The notes below the pieces were generated by a model, which saw nothing but the letters and a program-made list of their open reading frames with translations, was not told where the DNA came from and searched no databases. A stretch of 64,000 nucleotides of DNA. Source: Costus lasius. Its lineage: Eukaryota; Streptophyta; Magnoliopsida; Zingiberales; Costaceae. Within the stretch, counting starts at the first letter, position 1; each line of letters begins with the position of its first letter. Positions 35,601 to 47,729 of the stretch are shown piece after piece. The DNA lies in NCBI GenBank assembly GCA_027563935.2, contig CM050447.1:19608001-19672000 (forward strand), in the 5' to 3' direction. A program made the position numbers and the translations under genes.

Positions 35601-38600
35601 ACACTGGATGCAATTGCTGCGAAAAATCATAAAATAAATGAACTCAACAAACCTGAATTCTTATAAGATGGCCAAGCATATGAAGATCCAAGAAAATACT
35701 GATTTTCAATATATATAAAATGTTGGGCAGATCTAATAGCCTTTACATATGCTGTGTGGATGCTCTTGTCAATTACAAGATTCTTCCGGCAAACAAGATT
35801 CTGCAGGAGTGAGTAGTTATAAGAACAAAGTAGTGGAACACAATCTTTTAAGGAATCACCAAAACAACTTCTGATCTTGTTTTCCTCAAATTCAAACTAC
35901 ATATAAAATATATTTATACAAGTACTTATAAAGATCCTATTGTTATTTAGCAGTCATTATAAATTTATAATACAGATGCTAGTATGTCCACCAAATGTAA
36001 GACTGACCATTTTTGAAGCTTCTTCCACACTGCTGGGAAATCCTTTCAGTGAGCCAGAGTCTATAGATCGGAAGACCTAACAAGAATAAAGAAAATCAAA
36101 AACCAATGTTTAATCTTAAACTAAGTCTGATGGTATTATAATATATAACCTGAACGTGCCACTGCTCTGGATCTTTTTCATTTGAAACCCACAGGCTTGG
36201 GTCATTATCTGGAACAGTAGGTGAAGGACTAAGTATCCATGAAATTCGTTCTAGTTTTATTAATGCATCATCATGCCAATGGGATGTCTTTTTAAAAAGT
36301 AGACTAAATTCCCTCCATCTAGTTGCCTTCCGCCAACGCTGCTCAAAATTCTTTAGGACATCATAAGCAGCAGGACCCTCAATTTTGCAATGTAAATCAT
36401 GCCATGGTTGTCGGGGACCTTTATTTCCTCCCTACACAAGAACATAAAAGTAAAAGAAAAAAAATCACTGTCACATAGAAATAATAGCAACCAAGTATAC
36501 CAGCATGAAACTTTGTAAATATATCTAAAATGGTAAAGCAAAATAAACTCACAGAAAATGTAGGGTTATGGATATCATTCAAAAAGATCGTATCAAGATC
36601 ACGAAAAAGTCTATGCTCTGGTGTGTCATAGCGGCCATCACAAAGATCAAGACCTCCTAAAAAAGCAGTAATCTTTCTCTTATTTCCAGAAGCCTGTGTA
36701 TCAACCAACACACATTTCTGATGATGTGTAAATAGGGTCCCTACTACCTGTATGTAAAGGAAAGAGTAGGTAAGATACTGCAAAATATAACTAGGAGAAA
36801 ACTAATTACAATGTGCATACTGTATGTGATGTATCAGTTTATTTATTGTGGATGTCATTCTTGCCATTAATGTGTTTACTAAGTGAAGTACGTAATGATT
36901 AAAGTAGGGTAATCTAGAAATCAGTACATGCTTAGGATTGTGTTTAAAGTTATTAGAGATTATATTTGTAGTAAGAGGCAGATTGCAATTGAATAAAACC
37001 TAATATTCTTCCCAGTTCTCTCTTAATCTCTTCTCTCTTCTCACTCCCAATCTCTCGTACGTCAATATGCCTAAGACTTGAACTTCTATATATAGATATA
37101 ACCATGGTACAGCCGTCTATAGTTGTCTAAAATCTAAACGGTACCTTACTTTCTCAATGTAAGAGTGCAAAAATAGAGGTTAGGCTTCCTCCCCATCTTT
37201 CCACTTTCACTCTTATATTAATTAATAAATTGCAGACAATGATAACATGCGAGTGAAAAAATGAATTTAATTTGTAGATATGAAAACAAAGGGAAAATAT
37301 GCAGAAGCATTGAGAAAGCTTAACAATTATAACGTCATTATTTATAACTTTATAATAAGTTATATTATCACTAATAATATCCCAAAAACCAATTGAGTCA
37401 TAAGTAAAAATTAAACAGGAGCCTACTAATAATAAGAGTTGTCAATATAATAAAGGTGATGAAGATCACCATGGCTACAACAAGTCTTAGTTTAAACTAA
37501 GACATGGTGATGGAAATCATTATAGCTACAGCATGTCCTGGTTATGAATCATGGACATGGTGCTTTTTGCATAATTAAATTGAAGGGGTTTGATTCGATT
37601 TGAATCACCCACAACTTCCCGCAACCCACCAACAATTTTTAAAGGAATTTCAAAACCGCACGAATACTGGGGATGAGAGCAAGTGGAGTTGTAGACTAGC
37701 TCTAGCAAGTTTGTAAGTCAATGGAGGCATGGGATATCATCAATTAATAATAAAGACCATCTTTATAATGTTATGAAAAATCTTAATTGTTCATTCGTTG
37801 TTCCTTTTTTGCATGCGTTGCTCCAATGTTTGCAAAATGAAAATTTCTTCCATCTTCCCAGGTGACAAAAACTTCGCTCTTGTGCGGATACCACAAAGGC
37901 AAGGCACCAAAGTTCTCTTGCCTAAGATTCAATTTTTTCATACTACATGACTATAAAGGTAAATTTCTCCCACTAATTGATTTCTCTCTTCACAAAGATC
38001 TTTGATGGAGAATGATTTTTTTTTATTTTCGTTACATTGCTTCATCATTAAACTAAATCAAAGGTCATTATTTACACGTTGCTAGGAAGATGAGCTTACT
38101 ACCGTCCTAGAAATGGCATGATTTGATCAAAAAAGTTAGAACTTATTTCATCAAGATCCTATCCATGGCAAGAGACTAACATATCCCCATCAAAATCTTA
38201 ATATACACAAAAATAAAAAAAAAACTTAATAAGATGGAAACCTTTAATTATGAATACACAAGAATATGACTCTTTAAGTCCGAATTACTTATGTTGAAAG
38301 GAAAAAAAAACAAGTCTAACCGAGATTAGTATCAAAGAAATGTTTACATTCCAAGAGAACATGAAAGTTAGAAGCTTACGTGCTGCTTGAAAATACTAAG
38401 CTTACTGCTGGCATAACGAGGTGATAGCACACAAATAACAGAGGAATGCTTGAAGAATTTCCGAGTTTCTTCATCATGAGTTTGCATTACACCTCCCTGC
38501 AGAAATATATGGAAATGCGTAACAATCAATGTTATCATGTTGTCTTTCAAAAGTCAAGCTGGAAACACTCAATATGTGGATGTATTGATACCCTAAAGAT

Positions 38601-40465
38601 ATTTGTACATATATGATTGGGAGGAAAATTAGTTACTTCATGCAGGAACAGTTACCACAAGGACGGCAAATCATCAATCACTAGGGGACGATGAAGGTAG
38701 AGATAACTAAAAACAAAAAGACAGCTAACAAATAGAAAAACTATTATAATATTTTCATTATAAAACATAAAAAATTATCAGGCAAACTGACTGTACTTTC
38801 AAGACTGTTTGCCTAACAGCATGTAGTCTTACTAATTTTGACTCATCCTTGAAAACTGAACATCCAGAAAATAGTCCATTTGAAAAAATTTATGATCAAC
38901 TCCTCTAAGTAACATGCTTACTGAACTATATAAAAAATTCACCAAATAATTTAAGTAAATTCGTCGCTGGAAAGTAAATCAAGAAAATATGCACATCCAT
39001 AGTTTAAAATGATGCGATTGTTTGACCAATTATCTATGGTATGGATTTCTAATTTGTGGCCAGTGATAGAACAGTACATATAATCTTATTCGAGTAACAT
39101 TTTGAAACATAGCACTGCAGCAGTATGAGAAGAAGAAACCTAGCTGGTGAATCGTGTGTTCAAGATGTTTTAACCACTTAAAATGCATTCATGATGCTAG
39201 TACTTGGCTCATTCAGTCAAATATGTGATGAGCCTAACATGCACATCTTGAACCAATCAATCGCACACATACTAAGTGGCTAGAAAGTATCAAATCAAGA
39301 TTGTGGACAAACATTCTGTTCTGTGATATACCTTTTGATACATTTTAGAGGCATCAATATTCATGAGTATGTTATTGGGAATGGAAAATTGCTGCCATTA
39401 CTTGGCAAGAAAGAGCATAGCAGGATTAGTGGAAGAGTTGGCAATAACGAAACACTAATAGAAAGTATCATAGGTGGACTGCTAAATTTGGCCAATATGA
39501 GTATTCACGTAAACACTACATCGTGGTGATATTACCGTCTTGATAAATAATTTGTCGTGAGAGGTCTTGTCATCCCAAACCAACATGCAGACTCGCACCC
39601 CCTCCTGCGACTTGTACTTGAGCAGCTCTCCTAACGTAAGCTTACCAGCGCTGGGAAGCGGTCGCGTAGGCTCCCTCACCAGCTTCACTTTGTCGTATAT
39701 AGACCAGCCGACTAGATAAATCAAATGATGCGCCTCAAGAATTGCATGACAGATATCTTCCCAACATTTGTGGTGCTCAAAAACGGCGCCTTTATCAAGC
39801 GAGACCTGTGGTAGCTCGCCATCCCTCACGTGGGCATCCTGGTAGAGCGTGACCAATCCCCCTAGCCGAAGAGGAAAGTAGGCATCCCTTACCCCAAGCT
39901 TCTCGGGATCCCCTGCAATTCCTTGCTGGTACTCCGGTTTCTCCTCGACTGGGGTGTACTCGATGGAGACATGGAGGGCGGTTTCAGGCTTCGGTGGCTT
40001 CCCATTGGGAGCAATAACGGGGAACCAATCCTCGATCTTCTCGCGGGAGGCGATGCTTGCTGCGGGGATGGAAACGGTGCCGATGAGCTGCGCACCGAAG
40101 ACATCGTTATCCTTGACGCGGAGCTCGAGCGCGGAGGTGCGATGGGCGACTGGGATCTTAAACTGCTCGTTCCAAACGGGTTCCTCTGAGTTGGATATGA
40201 CGCGGGTGCGAGCGACGATGGCGCCAGCGAGCGAGGCGGTGACGTAGGGGTCACTAGTGATGATCCCGCGGACGTGGTGGCGACGAGTGGCAACGCCGGA
40301 GTCGGTAGGCGCGGAAGGCTTGGGGAGGGCCGCACGGCAGGGCGCGACGCAGCGGCGGAGGTTCTCGGAGAAAGCGTCCATGTTGGGGAGGCGGCGGGCC
40401 TCGATGACAGTGAGGACGAGGTCCCCGTGGAGGAGCACTTCCTCCTCCGCGCCGGCGGTTCCCAT
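26687..40465 (-). CDS. PLD delta: Phospholipase D delta
   Basis: Ten exons, all GT-AG, in frame: 40465-39536, 38496-38380, 36747-36553, 36431-36150, 36076-36008, 35800-35653, 35190-35042, 32917-32747, 30417-30220, 26980-26687. Product 850 residues, close to Arabidopsis PLD delta. It hydrolyses phospholipids to phosphatidic acid, in plants a stress and ABA signal at the plasma membrane and cortical microtubules. An N-terminal Ca2+-binding C2 domain covers about residues 12-175 ([20 protein letters not shown] near its start). The two catalytic HxKx4D motifs are H358-K360-D365 (HHQKCVLVD) and H701-K703-D708 (HAKGMIVDD). The region after the second motif has GSANINQRS. The C-terminus ends ALPDTLTM. 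The start is the ATG at 40465, since [16 protein letters not shown] fits the family; an in-frame ATG 20 codons upstream is less likely. Exon 1 is GC-rich, later exons AT-rich. Introns 8 and 9 hold transposons. Confidence 0.95.
27428..27780 (+). other. Pro/Ser-rich open stretch in PLD intron 9
   Basis: A 92-codon open frame at 27428-27706 and another at 28596-28799, separated by a MITE, are both rich in Pro, Ser and Thr and antisense to PLD. They may be two parts of one retroelement ORF1-like region split by the MITE. No domain is recognisable. Confidence 0.25.
27794..28550. mobile_element. hAT-like MITE in PLD intron 9
   Basis: The left end reads gtgcccgtttggagctg. The right end aaccaaactgggtcc reverse-complements to ggacccagtttggtt. 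Both subterminal zones carry gcagcg and gctgtcg words, and the right side has a 28-bp tandem duplication of agcacagctacgacagcgcagcag (about 28484-28536). The core from 27940 to 28395 is nearly pure AT. No protein is encoded. No clear target duplication was found, so the class is inferred from tip similarity to 9168-9585. Confidence 0.55.
28551..30219 (-). other. Rest of PLD intron 9
   Basis: No coding fragment recognised. A 39-bp tandem duplication around aaaagcaaagcg and cacaaaggtggtggg lies at about 29595-29670. The 28990-29130 stretch repeats motifs of 7330-7460. Confidence 0.4.
31138..32177 (+). other. GC-rich interior of the TRIM element, no gag or pol
   Basis: This 1-kb block is GC-rich with C/T-rich strand bias. 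One frame stays open from the primer site to about 32099 (320 codons, no ATG at its beginning), but other frames are long too, so openness mainly reflects composition. The product is Ser/Pro/Arg-rich and matches no family I recognise. It ends next to a 26-base A run, which may mark a captured processed transcript. Confidence 0.35.
32178..32204 (+). repeat. Internal poly(A) tract of the TRIM element
   Basis: About 26 consecutive A residues directly after ttagatt, in the middle of the element interior and far from any LTR polyadenylation site. Confidence 0.85.
32248..32373 (+). repeat. Three 42-bp tandem repeats in the TRIM element
   Basis: Units at 32248-32289, 32290-32331 and 32332-32373 each run from gctgatcgctctctac to a cgaca end. 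Units 1 and 2 are nearly identical; unit 3 has diverged. The period is divisible by three, but no start or upstream frame supports translation. Confidence 0.85.
32918..35041 (-). other. PLD intron 7
   Basis: 2.1 kb of AT-rich intron without recognisable coding or transposon sequence. Confidence 0.5.
36748..38379 (-). other. PLD intron 2
   Basis: 1.6 kb intron. The 37000-37200 segment (ttctctctt runs followed by taagacttg) might be an old LTR remnant; no pair was found. No gene. Confidence 0.35.
38497..39535 (-). other. PLD intron 1
   Basis: 1.0 kb intron after the C2-encoding exon. No coding fragment or repeat recognised. Confidence 0.5.
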
Positions 40466-43138
40466 CTCACTCCGGCGGAGCCGAAACAATCCAAAGTTTG
40501 GGTTTCTGCTTCTACGGCATTGCAAGTGGGAATAAACAAGAATTGGGGGAGGACTTCAGGGGACGGATACGCAGCCGAGTAAAACAAGCAGCTTAAATCT
40601 AGGGGTGAACTATCCTATAAGCAAAGTTTAGGATCTCCTAATTAGGCTAATTAGTCTAATCGTTTCGAATTTTTGCCTTCTAACCCGTCCAACTCAACCG
40701 CTAATTGCGAGGAAATTGTAAAATTGTACTTGCTGCCCATCCTAAGTGCGAAACATATCTGAAGTCACGACTTAAGCCACGACTTTTAATATGCAGTTTT
40801 CTCCTCTACGAAAAACAAATGCAACTTTCCTGAACCGCACACCAGGCAGTCGTGACTCGCGTCGCTACTGAGTGGTCGTGACAATTCATACGATGAGCCA
40901 GTGAGGCGGATACGTTGGTCCCGATGCTGAAGAAATGCCAGGAATCTGGAGAATCCGCTTGTGGAGCCGGACAATAATGCCCAATGAGAATGCAGGGTTC
41001 GACGGGGCACAAATTCTTCCCGCTATAAATCTGTTTCAAGTAAACGTGGGCCTGCAAACTCGGAAAAAACGAGGGGCGTATACGCAAATTTCATTTCAGA
41101 TCTGACCCTTAATTGGAAACGAAGTGGTTCCTCATGCGCTACATGCGCTACATGCGCGGCCGGGCAGGCGGCAGGGCGGTGGACCCATGGACAGTGCATC
41201 CGATCTTTTTCTATCTCGAACCCACGTGTCAAGTTAGTATTCGTGACATATTTTAAATTTTTTGTTCATTTTTCAAAGGGATGACGCGGTTGCTGTTTGT
41301 CCACAAACTTGGGCGTTGAATTTCTTGGGGGTAAGACGTTATTATCCCAAAAAAATAATTTTTAGATGGCATATGCCGACATCTTCCAATTCCTAATTCT
41401 GGTCATCCTTAGAAATATTATATTTCTTTCCATATATTTTCGTTCTTAGACAATAAAAGGATTCGCCATGTTCTCAGATTTTTTTTTTAAGTTTATTAAT
41501 TATATTTAAGATTTGCAAGTAAGACTATATTTAATTTCATTTTTTTATTTTTTTTACAATTATTTTAGAGGTGTGAATAAATAATGTATTAGGTTTATTA
41601 GTCTATATAGGGTTAAGGCCACTTTTCTGGTTTTAGTAATTTCTAAGTGTTCTTTTCCTACTCAAATTATATAAGTGTGACCTTTGATGTATGTATATTT
41701 ACGTGTAAATCTTTTTATTTTTTTTAACAAAAAGGTTTTTAAAGGTAAGTAATTGATGAAGGAGGGAGTTGATTCTAAAACTTCATTATTAACGATCCTT
41801 ACCAATTAAACTAACTGACAGAGTATATTATAACATCCATTTTCAACTAGGTTAGTTTTACCATGTAGTGCATGCAAACTTGTTAATAACAAATACAATT
41901 ATATTTGTGTTTTTTTCTTCTATTTTTTCATTTTTTTTTTCTCATTCTTATATTGTCCTTCTAAGAATCATGGATTAAAGTTGAGTCCCTCTACTCACCC
42001 ACTCAAGAATGCAAAATGTCACTTATTGGTATTGTCACAATCTATGCTCCAAAGACAGCACAACAATCAGCACCACTCAGTGTGGCACACAGTGACACAG
42101 GCTATCTTTTTCCCAACTCATGTATGGTGGCATGTCCTAGTTATCAAGCTAGGAAAAGGTTTGCGTAGATGATAAATCTTACTTGAACTCTAACCTGGTG
42201 GATGAGATCACTCATGGTTGCTTTGGGACTTCAATTTCAGTTTCATTTTAGATTGAGTATTCCAAAAGATACGTTCTCTAGCTTAATATATACTGTCCAA
42301 TTCAGCACTACAATGTAAAGGCTGAAGTTAGATAAAGCCATTCTTTTAGTTCATCTTCGCTCATGAAATTCTATCCAAGAATAGTAGTGATCTTAAAAAT
42401 TGATAAGCAAAACAAAATCCAAAAGGTATCCGAATTCACAAGCATAAAGAAACATACTGCAGTGATCAGTCATTCAACAAATGATACATAATTTTTGGTG
42501 GCTTCCCAATATATCAGAGAAATATTCTGAGAAGTGTGTCAAAAGTGTATTGATTCTCTGGAAAAGTTTAACCTAGAATGGTGTCAGCATCACTTCATTC
42601 ATAGCTTCACTACTACCAATCAGCAATTAGGGAGGTGTGATTACCAGATCCCCACTGGCTGTGACTTAAATTGCAATAATAAGCTGTAGCATTTGAAAAA
42701 AAAAAATGGAATAAGAAAATTTCTTTTTCTTAAGCTGATCATTATTTGACCTATCTTATAAGCAAAACCTAAACAAAAATATCAGGAAGTCAACAGGAGA
42801 TGAGAATAGCCTATTCTGCAATTTGATATGCCATATGATACAGATTACAGACTAAGAATGAAGAAAAGATTAGTGCTAAACAGAAACATGATCCAAGGTT
42901 CGCGTACCATTGGTTTTACTTTTTCACAAGTCAATCTTTTGCATATGACTTTGAATCAGTAACCTCAGTTACAGAAGTCAAGCAAGTTCTTTTCTTACCA
43001 ACTGGGAAACCAAAATTTCCTCAGATATACAGAGCACAAAAAGAACAATATATAATTGTAGTTTTGAGTTGGACAAGTTATCACCTGCATCATTCACATG
43101 CCGAACTTTCTTTATTCAGTTTACAAACAGGTACAATG
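40466..43138. other. Spacer between PLD and PPR genes
   Basis: Contains the PLD 5' flank, with a C/A/G-rich zone to about 41230 that includes a triple direct repeat around atgcgctac (41135-41157). The remainder is AT-rich with long T runs. No gene was supported. Confidence 0.4.
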
Positions 43139-44443
43139 TTATGCATCTCCTGCCAAGAATCCATGCACAACACCTCCAACTTCAATTGTACTCATTCCTG
43201 AGGATTGATTGATACCCATGACATCTACCACTTTTCTCACCTGCAAAGCATCTTCCGTTCTGCCTGCCATGGCATAAAGATTCTGCAGAGCTACGTATCG
43301 ACTCTTTTCCAATGGTTCAAGCTCAATAAGATTCCTAGCAGCTAGCACGCCCAACTCAGAGTTTCCATGAGCAAGGCATCCACCTAAAAGGGCTCCCCAG
43401 GCGGCAGCATTTGGCTCCATTGGCATGCTATCAAGCACCGACCACGCCTCATTGAGATGTCCTCTACGAGCCAGAACATCAACCAAGCATCCATAATGCT
43501 CGACCCCTGGCTCAACCCCATAAAATCTCTTCATGCAGTCGAAGCACCTGCGAGCATGCTCGATCATGCCGACATGGCTGCAAGCCATCAAAATCCCGAT
43601 GAAAGTGATCCTGTCTGGCTGTACCCCGAGCTTGATCATCTGGGAGAAGAGTGAAAGAGCACTAGCTCCGCATCCATTTGCTGCAAATCCAGACAACATG
43701 GTGTTCCAAGACTCCAAATTCTTAGAGCTGTGCTCAAGGAACAACTCGAAGGCAGCGTCAATTCTACCACATTTGGCATACAGATGCATGAGGGAATTGC
43801 TCAGCGTGGTGGTGCGCCTGATTTCCCGGTGCCTAGAGAGGTAAACATACATCCATTCACCCATATCAAGACAACCCAACTGAGCGCAAGCCGATAGGGC
43901 AGCAATGAGAGTGACCTCATTCGGCCTGCAACTTGTCATCTGCATTTCTCTGAACAACTCGAGCGCATACTCCGGAAGTCCACAGTGACAGTAAGCACAC
44001 AGCATCGCGTTCCAGGCGACAACATCCTTTTCCATCATCTCGTCGAACAAGATCCTTGCTTTATCGATATCCCCATTCCGGACATAGCCCACGAGCAAGG
44101 CAGTGTGGAGAGCAACATCCCTGAGGAGAATTCCGTCGAACACCTGGCGAGCAGAATCCAAGTCGGAGAAGGAAGAGTAGAAACTGATGATAGAGGTCGC
44201 AGTGAAGCGGTCGGCACTAAGTCCAGCCTTGAGGATGCGGCCATGCACAGCTCTGCCGTGGTGAGCGGATGAGGAGAGGGAGCTCGCTTTCATGGCGGAG
44301 ATGAAGGCGGCTTTACCAGGGTTGCGACGCTGGGCAATCGCGAGGAGGCAATGAAGGAGAGCCTCGTCGGAGCGAGAGGGTTCGGGATGCTTGAGAAAAG
44401 GCGGGAGCGGGATGGGGAATGGTAAGGGAAGCCTTGCCGCCAT
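43139..44443 (-). CDS. PLS-class pentatricopeptide repeat protein
   Basis: Intronless gene of 434 residues, start ATG at 44443. PPR units follow one another from about residue 45: for example DRFTATSIISFYSSFSDLDS (79-98), DVVAWNAMLCAYCHCGLPEY (140-159), NEVTLIAALSACAQLGCLDM (175-194), TTTLSNSLMHLYAKCGRIDA (211-230), NLESWNTMLSGFAANGCGAS (242-261) and DRITFIGILMACSHVGMIEH (277-296). The E motif (about 345-410: AWGALLGGCLAHGNSELGVL) and a short E+ like tail follow. There is no DYW deaminase domain. Family members bind organellar RNA and guide C-to-U editing or other processing by recruiting partners. The N-terminus is basic and hydrophobic, compatible with an organelle transit peptide. The protein is on the short side but complete. 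Confidence 0.93.
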   Translation of the reverse strand: MAARLPLPFPIPLPPFLKHPEPSRSDEALLHCLLAIAQRRNPGKAAFISAMKASSLSSSAHHGRAVHGRILKAGLSADRFTATSIISFYSSFSDLDSARQVFDGILLRDVALHTALLVGYVRNGDIDKARILFDEMMEKDVVAWNAMLCAYCHCGLPEYALELFREMQMTSCRPNEVTLIAALSACAQLGCLDMGEWMYVYLSRHREIRRTTTLSNSLMHLYAKCGRIDAAFELFLEHSSKNLESWNTMLSGFAANGCGASALSLFSQMIKLGVQPDRITFIGILMACSHVGMIEHARRCFDCMKRFYGVEPGVEHYGCLVDVLARRGHLNEAWSVLDSMPMEPNAAAWGALLGGCLAHGNSELGVLAARNLIELEPLEKSRYVALQNLYAMAGRTEDALQVRKVVDVMGINQSSGMSTIEVGGVVHGFLAGDA

Positions 44444-46652
44444 TTTCTTGGTTCAAGCGGAGGTTAGGCCGTTTAGTTAGATGGTTACCTTTGAGATGTG
44501 CAAGCGCAACCACATAAGCAGGTGTTGCAAGACGTGGCTTAATTTCATTTTGGCCTATATATTTTTTTTGTTCAATTTTTTTTTCTGATCGAAACCCATA
44601 TCTCTTTCAATACCTCAATTTTACGCTTGGACTTTAATTTGTGCTAAACTTTGGCTAAAATTGCAATTTGTTGTCATCCATTTAATTTTTAACTTTTTTT
44701 CCCACACCGCCAGGACAGAGATAGGAAGGACTCTATACGATAAAGAGGAACTCTATGAAGATTAAATTTATCTGGTTTAAATTATCGCTCGGAAGAAGAC
44801 GAGCATAATGTAACAGGTTATTCGGCTTAATTATTTAAGGAGTTGAGTACTAAATTTATATAATTGGGCTGAAGTCAAATTTAAAATAAATACTCAAGTA
44901 GCTCAATTCAATCTCCTACCTAATTTCTTCCTCTCCTTATAATTTCTCTTAATCGCAGGGTCATTTATATTAATGGAAGCAGGCTGTTAATCAAAAGTAC
45001 AAAAGCATGAGCATGCCCACATCAATTGAGGGACCAAATTAATAAATTACTTGTAGCCAATTGGTTGCCCTCATTTATAAGCCACCAATTCAGAAGCCAA
45101 TAGTAACCATACAATTGATTGGCGGAGCCGAATTAAGCGAAATACCAATTTTTTTTTCATCCCTATTTAGTGTTTTTATTCAGTAATAATAATAATAATT
45201 TTGTTCTTTGATATATGATTGAAAAATTTTAAATTAAAGAATAATATTTAGCTCACAGTATTTTTCATTTTTTAAAATGTTACATCAATTTCTTCAAAAC
45301 AACTAATTTTTATTTACTTACTTCTATCTGTATACAATTTCTTGAGTTTTTTTTTAACAATTTTATTTACTTACCACAATGTATGAGCCAAATTAAAGTC
45401 AAATAAAATTACTATTTAATTAATTTATCTAAATACGGCACCCATAATTTCTTGAAAGTGCCACCCACATTATGAGCCGCCCGGTGTGGCTCAAAGCCAA
45501 AATCTATAAACTAGTAGGTGCGTATGAGCATTCTGATGTCATTAATTGCATTCATCACCGTGGGCACATCCATCGCCATTTACTGTTGGCATGCGGGACG
45601 ATGTACCATGCATGCATTGGCTCATCCACCATGCGGGACGATGTACCATGCATGCATTGTCTTTCCAAGATTCGTCTAGGGTTAACTGGAACCATTCCAG
45701 TCTCATGTAAAACTCGAAAGTGAGAGTTAATTTGCTCTTGAGAAGCTCAGAGGTTCCTATTGATTTACTTAACTTGGGGGTGAATGCCATGGATGGAGGA
45801 AAAGAAGCCATGAAAACAGCCGAAGGGAATTAGGGCACATGACAAGTTTCCTTCTTAGAATTCTAGGTTTTGTGGGTAAGTACTAATCTAACTTTTCTTA
45901 TTTCTTTTGTGCCTTCACGTAGGCCTCTCCATGTATGCATTCATTAGAGAATACTACTGTAGACCCTTTATTCGAATGAACTAAAGTAACTTTGGTAGGT
46001 GAGTTTGGTGTGCTGGAACACTACTCAAGAATGGCCACTCGTAAGTGGTGTTTGAAATGTCACCTGCTTCATATGAAGTGTAGAGTTGCAATGAAGTGAC
46101 ATCTACCCTGTACAAATTGAACATAAATAGAATCTAGGGGGGGCTCGGAGTTGGATGAAGAACATTAAAGAAGAGAATGGGAGCCGTAAGGTTGAGAGTG
46201 ATACAGGAATCTCTGCAATTGTTTGTCGCTCCCACCTCAAGGGGAAGCCCTACACCTCATAAAAAGCATTCCTTTGACAATGAACTCTCGTTCCAAAGAA
46301 TAGAAATGCCATCCTATACCTAATCCTGTACCAAGGTTAGGCGAGGTCACATTTGTCTTTAAGTTTAGTTGGTGTTATGAATTCATAAGGTGGATGAACA
46401 AACTCCTGCTAATTACTTGTTTTAAGAGAGTAAATATGCATGAACTTTCTCTCTAAATTCTTAGGACACAAAATTAATGGTTTCCTCATCAAGGGATTGT
46501 AGACTCAACCATTGCTTCATTTAATTCTAATCCATCCGAAGCCTTGCGTGAAACTGGCTTACAATTGAGTTAATTATGTCTCACTGTGTCTCCATCTCCC
46601 CTCTATATGTTTCTTCTCCACCACAACGCTGCACCGATGAACATCCACAGCC
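44444..46652. other. Spacer between PPR and RING genes (divergent)
   Basis: No gene recognised. An imperfect tandem duplication at about 45591-45660 repeats catgcgggacgatgtaccat with a following gcatgcattg. AT-rich DNA fills most of the rest. Confidence 0.45.
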
Positions 46653-47729
46653 ATGGATAACGACAGCTCTGCTCTTCCAACATTCTCTTCTCTTATTTTT
46701 GTGTCCCATTTAGCATCAGCTCTCATCAGAGTCTTTCTCACCTGTGTCTTCGCCATAGGTTTTCTACATCTTCCATTTATTGCAATGATATTGAATTCGC
46801 TCAATGTTCAGAGAATGTTCGGTTTCCTTGTTACGATTCAGTATGTATCCATATAAAATTTTATCTTTGATGTGTGTGCGTCAGTGGGAGTGCTCTTAGG
46901 TGCCATGACCGGTGCATTCATTGGAAGAGAAACGGCCGGCGGCATGCTCCGAGGAAGCATCAAAGGAGCCATTTCCGGAGCTCTTTCGTCTGCACAAGTT
47001 GCTGAAGACTCTCTTGTTATATGGCAATTCAATGCATCAGGACAATGGACTATTTTCTATGCGGTGAGCAATACAATCAGTCATCAAACTTTCATAGATT
47101 TAACTAGCTTAGTTTCGAGCATTTGAGAGCATTTACCATTTTGTTGTTCTTAGATATTCTCAAAATGTTTGGTTTGCTTCTTTATTCAGATTGAACTATT
47201 GCACAGCATTTGCAGCGAAACACTGGATGATGAGAAGGTTGATCTTACACTGCAGAGTGCGGTTCGGAACCAGGTACTCAGGCGTAGCTCAATTTCGTCT
47301 GAGGAACTTTCAGTATCATTTACTGGTTCCATTTGAAGCATTTCATCATTAACTTTGACCTGATGAGTGAGATGAATGCAAATTATTGGAGGTTCTTGAA
47401 GATATCTTCGATACCGGTGCTTCAGAAGGCGTGCCGAAGGCTTCGGTTGAAATGATACCCAAGTTCAGGATTCAGATGGAGAGCAATGTAGATGGAAGAA
47501 ATGAAAGGATCAATTGTGCAGTCTGCCTTCAGGTGAGCCTTCCACTGCTTAAGTTTTGTAATGCAAAATGGTTTATGACTTAACTGGCTACTTTTCTCCC
47601 TTTCAGGACTTCCACTTTGGTGAAATAGCCAGGATTTTGCCACAATGTCAGCACACATTTCACTTATCTTGCATTGATATCTGGCTCACCTGGCACAATT
47701 CATGTCCATTATGCAGATGCCATACTTAG
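46653..47729 (+). CDS. NIP1-like RING-H2 E3 ubiquitin ligase
   Basis: Five exons: 46653-46758, 46885-47063, 47190-47273, 47392-47532, 47607-47729; 210 residues. The layout matches plant NEP1-interacting-protein-like RING-H2 proteins. A hydrophobic N-terminal region (about 13-35) is followed by a glycine-rich membrane segment ([14 protein letters not shown], then [20 protein letters not shown]), a linker with [20 protein letters not shown], and a C-terminal RING-H2. Zinc ligands are C165, C168, C184, H186, H189, C192, C203, C206, with the exact Cx2Cx15CxHx2Hx2Cx10Cx2C spacing. W196 follows the sixth ligand, as in E2-binding RINGs. NIP1 of Arabidopsis is a thylakoid protein that interacts with the plastid RNA polymerase NEP; other members are E3 ligases. 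The exon 4 acceptor (ttggag) is weak, so about five residues there are uncertain. Exons 4-5 are repeated at 54.1 kb. Confidence 0.86.

Noticed and set aside
39889..40587. Second long minus-strand frame and several + strand frames over PLD exon 1
   Set aside because: Shifted-frame shadows of the GC-rich C2-domain exon.
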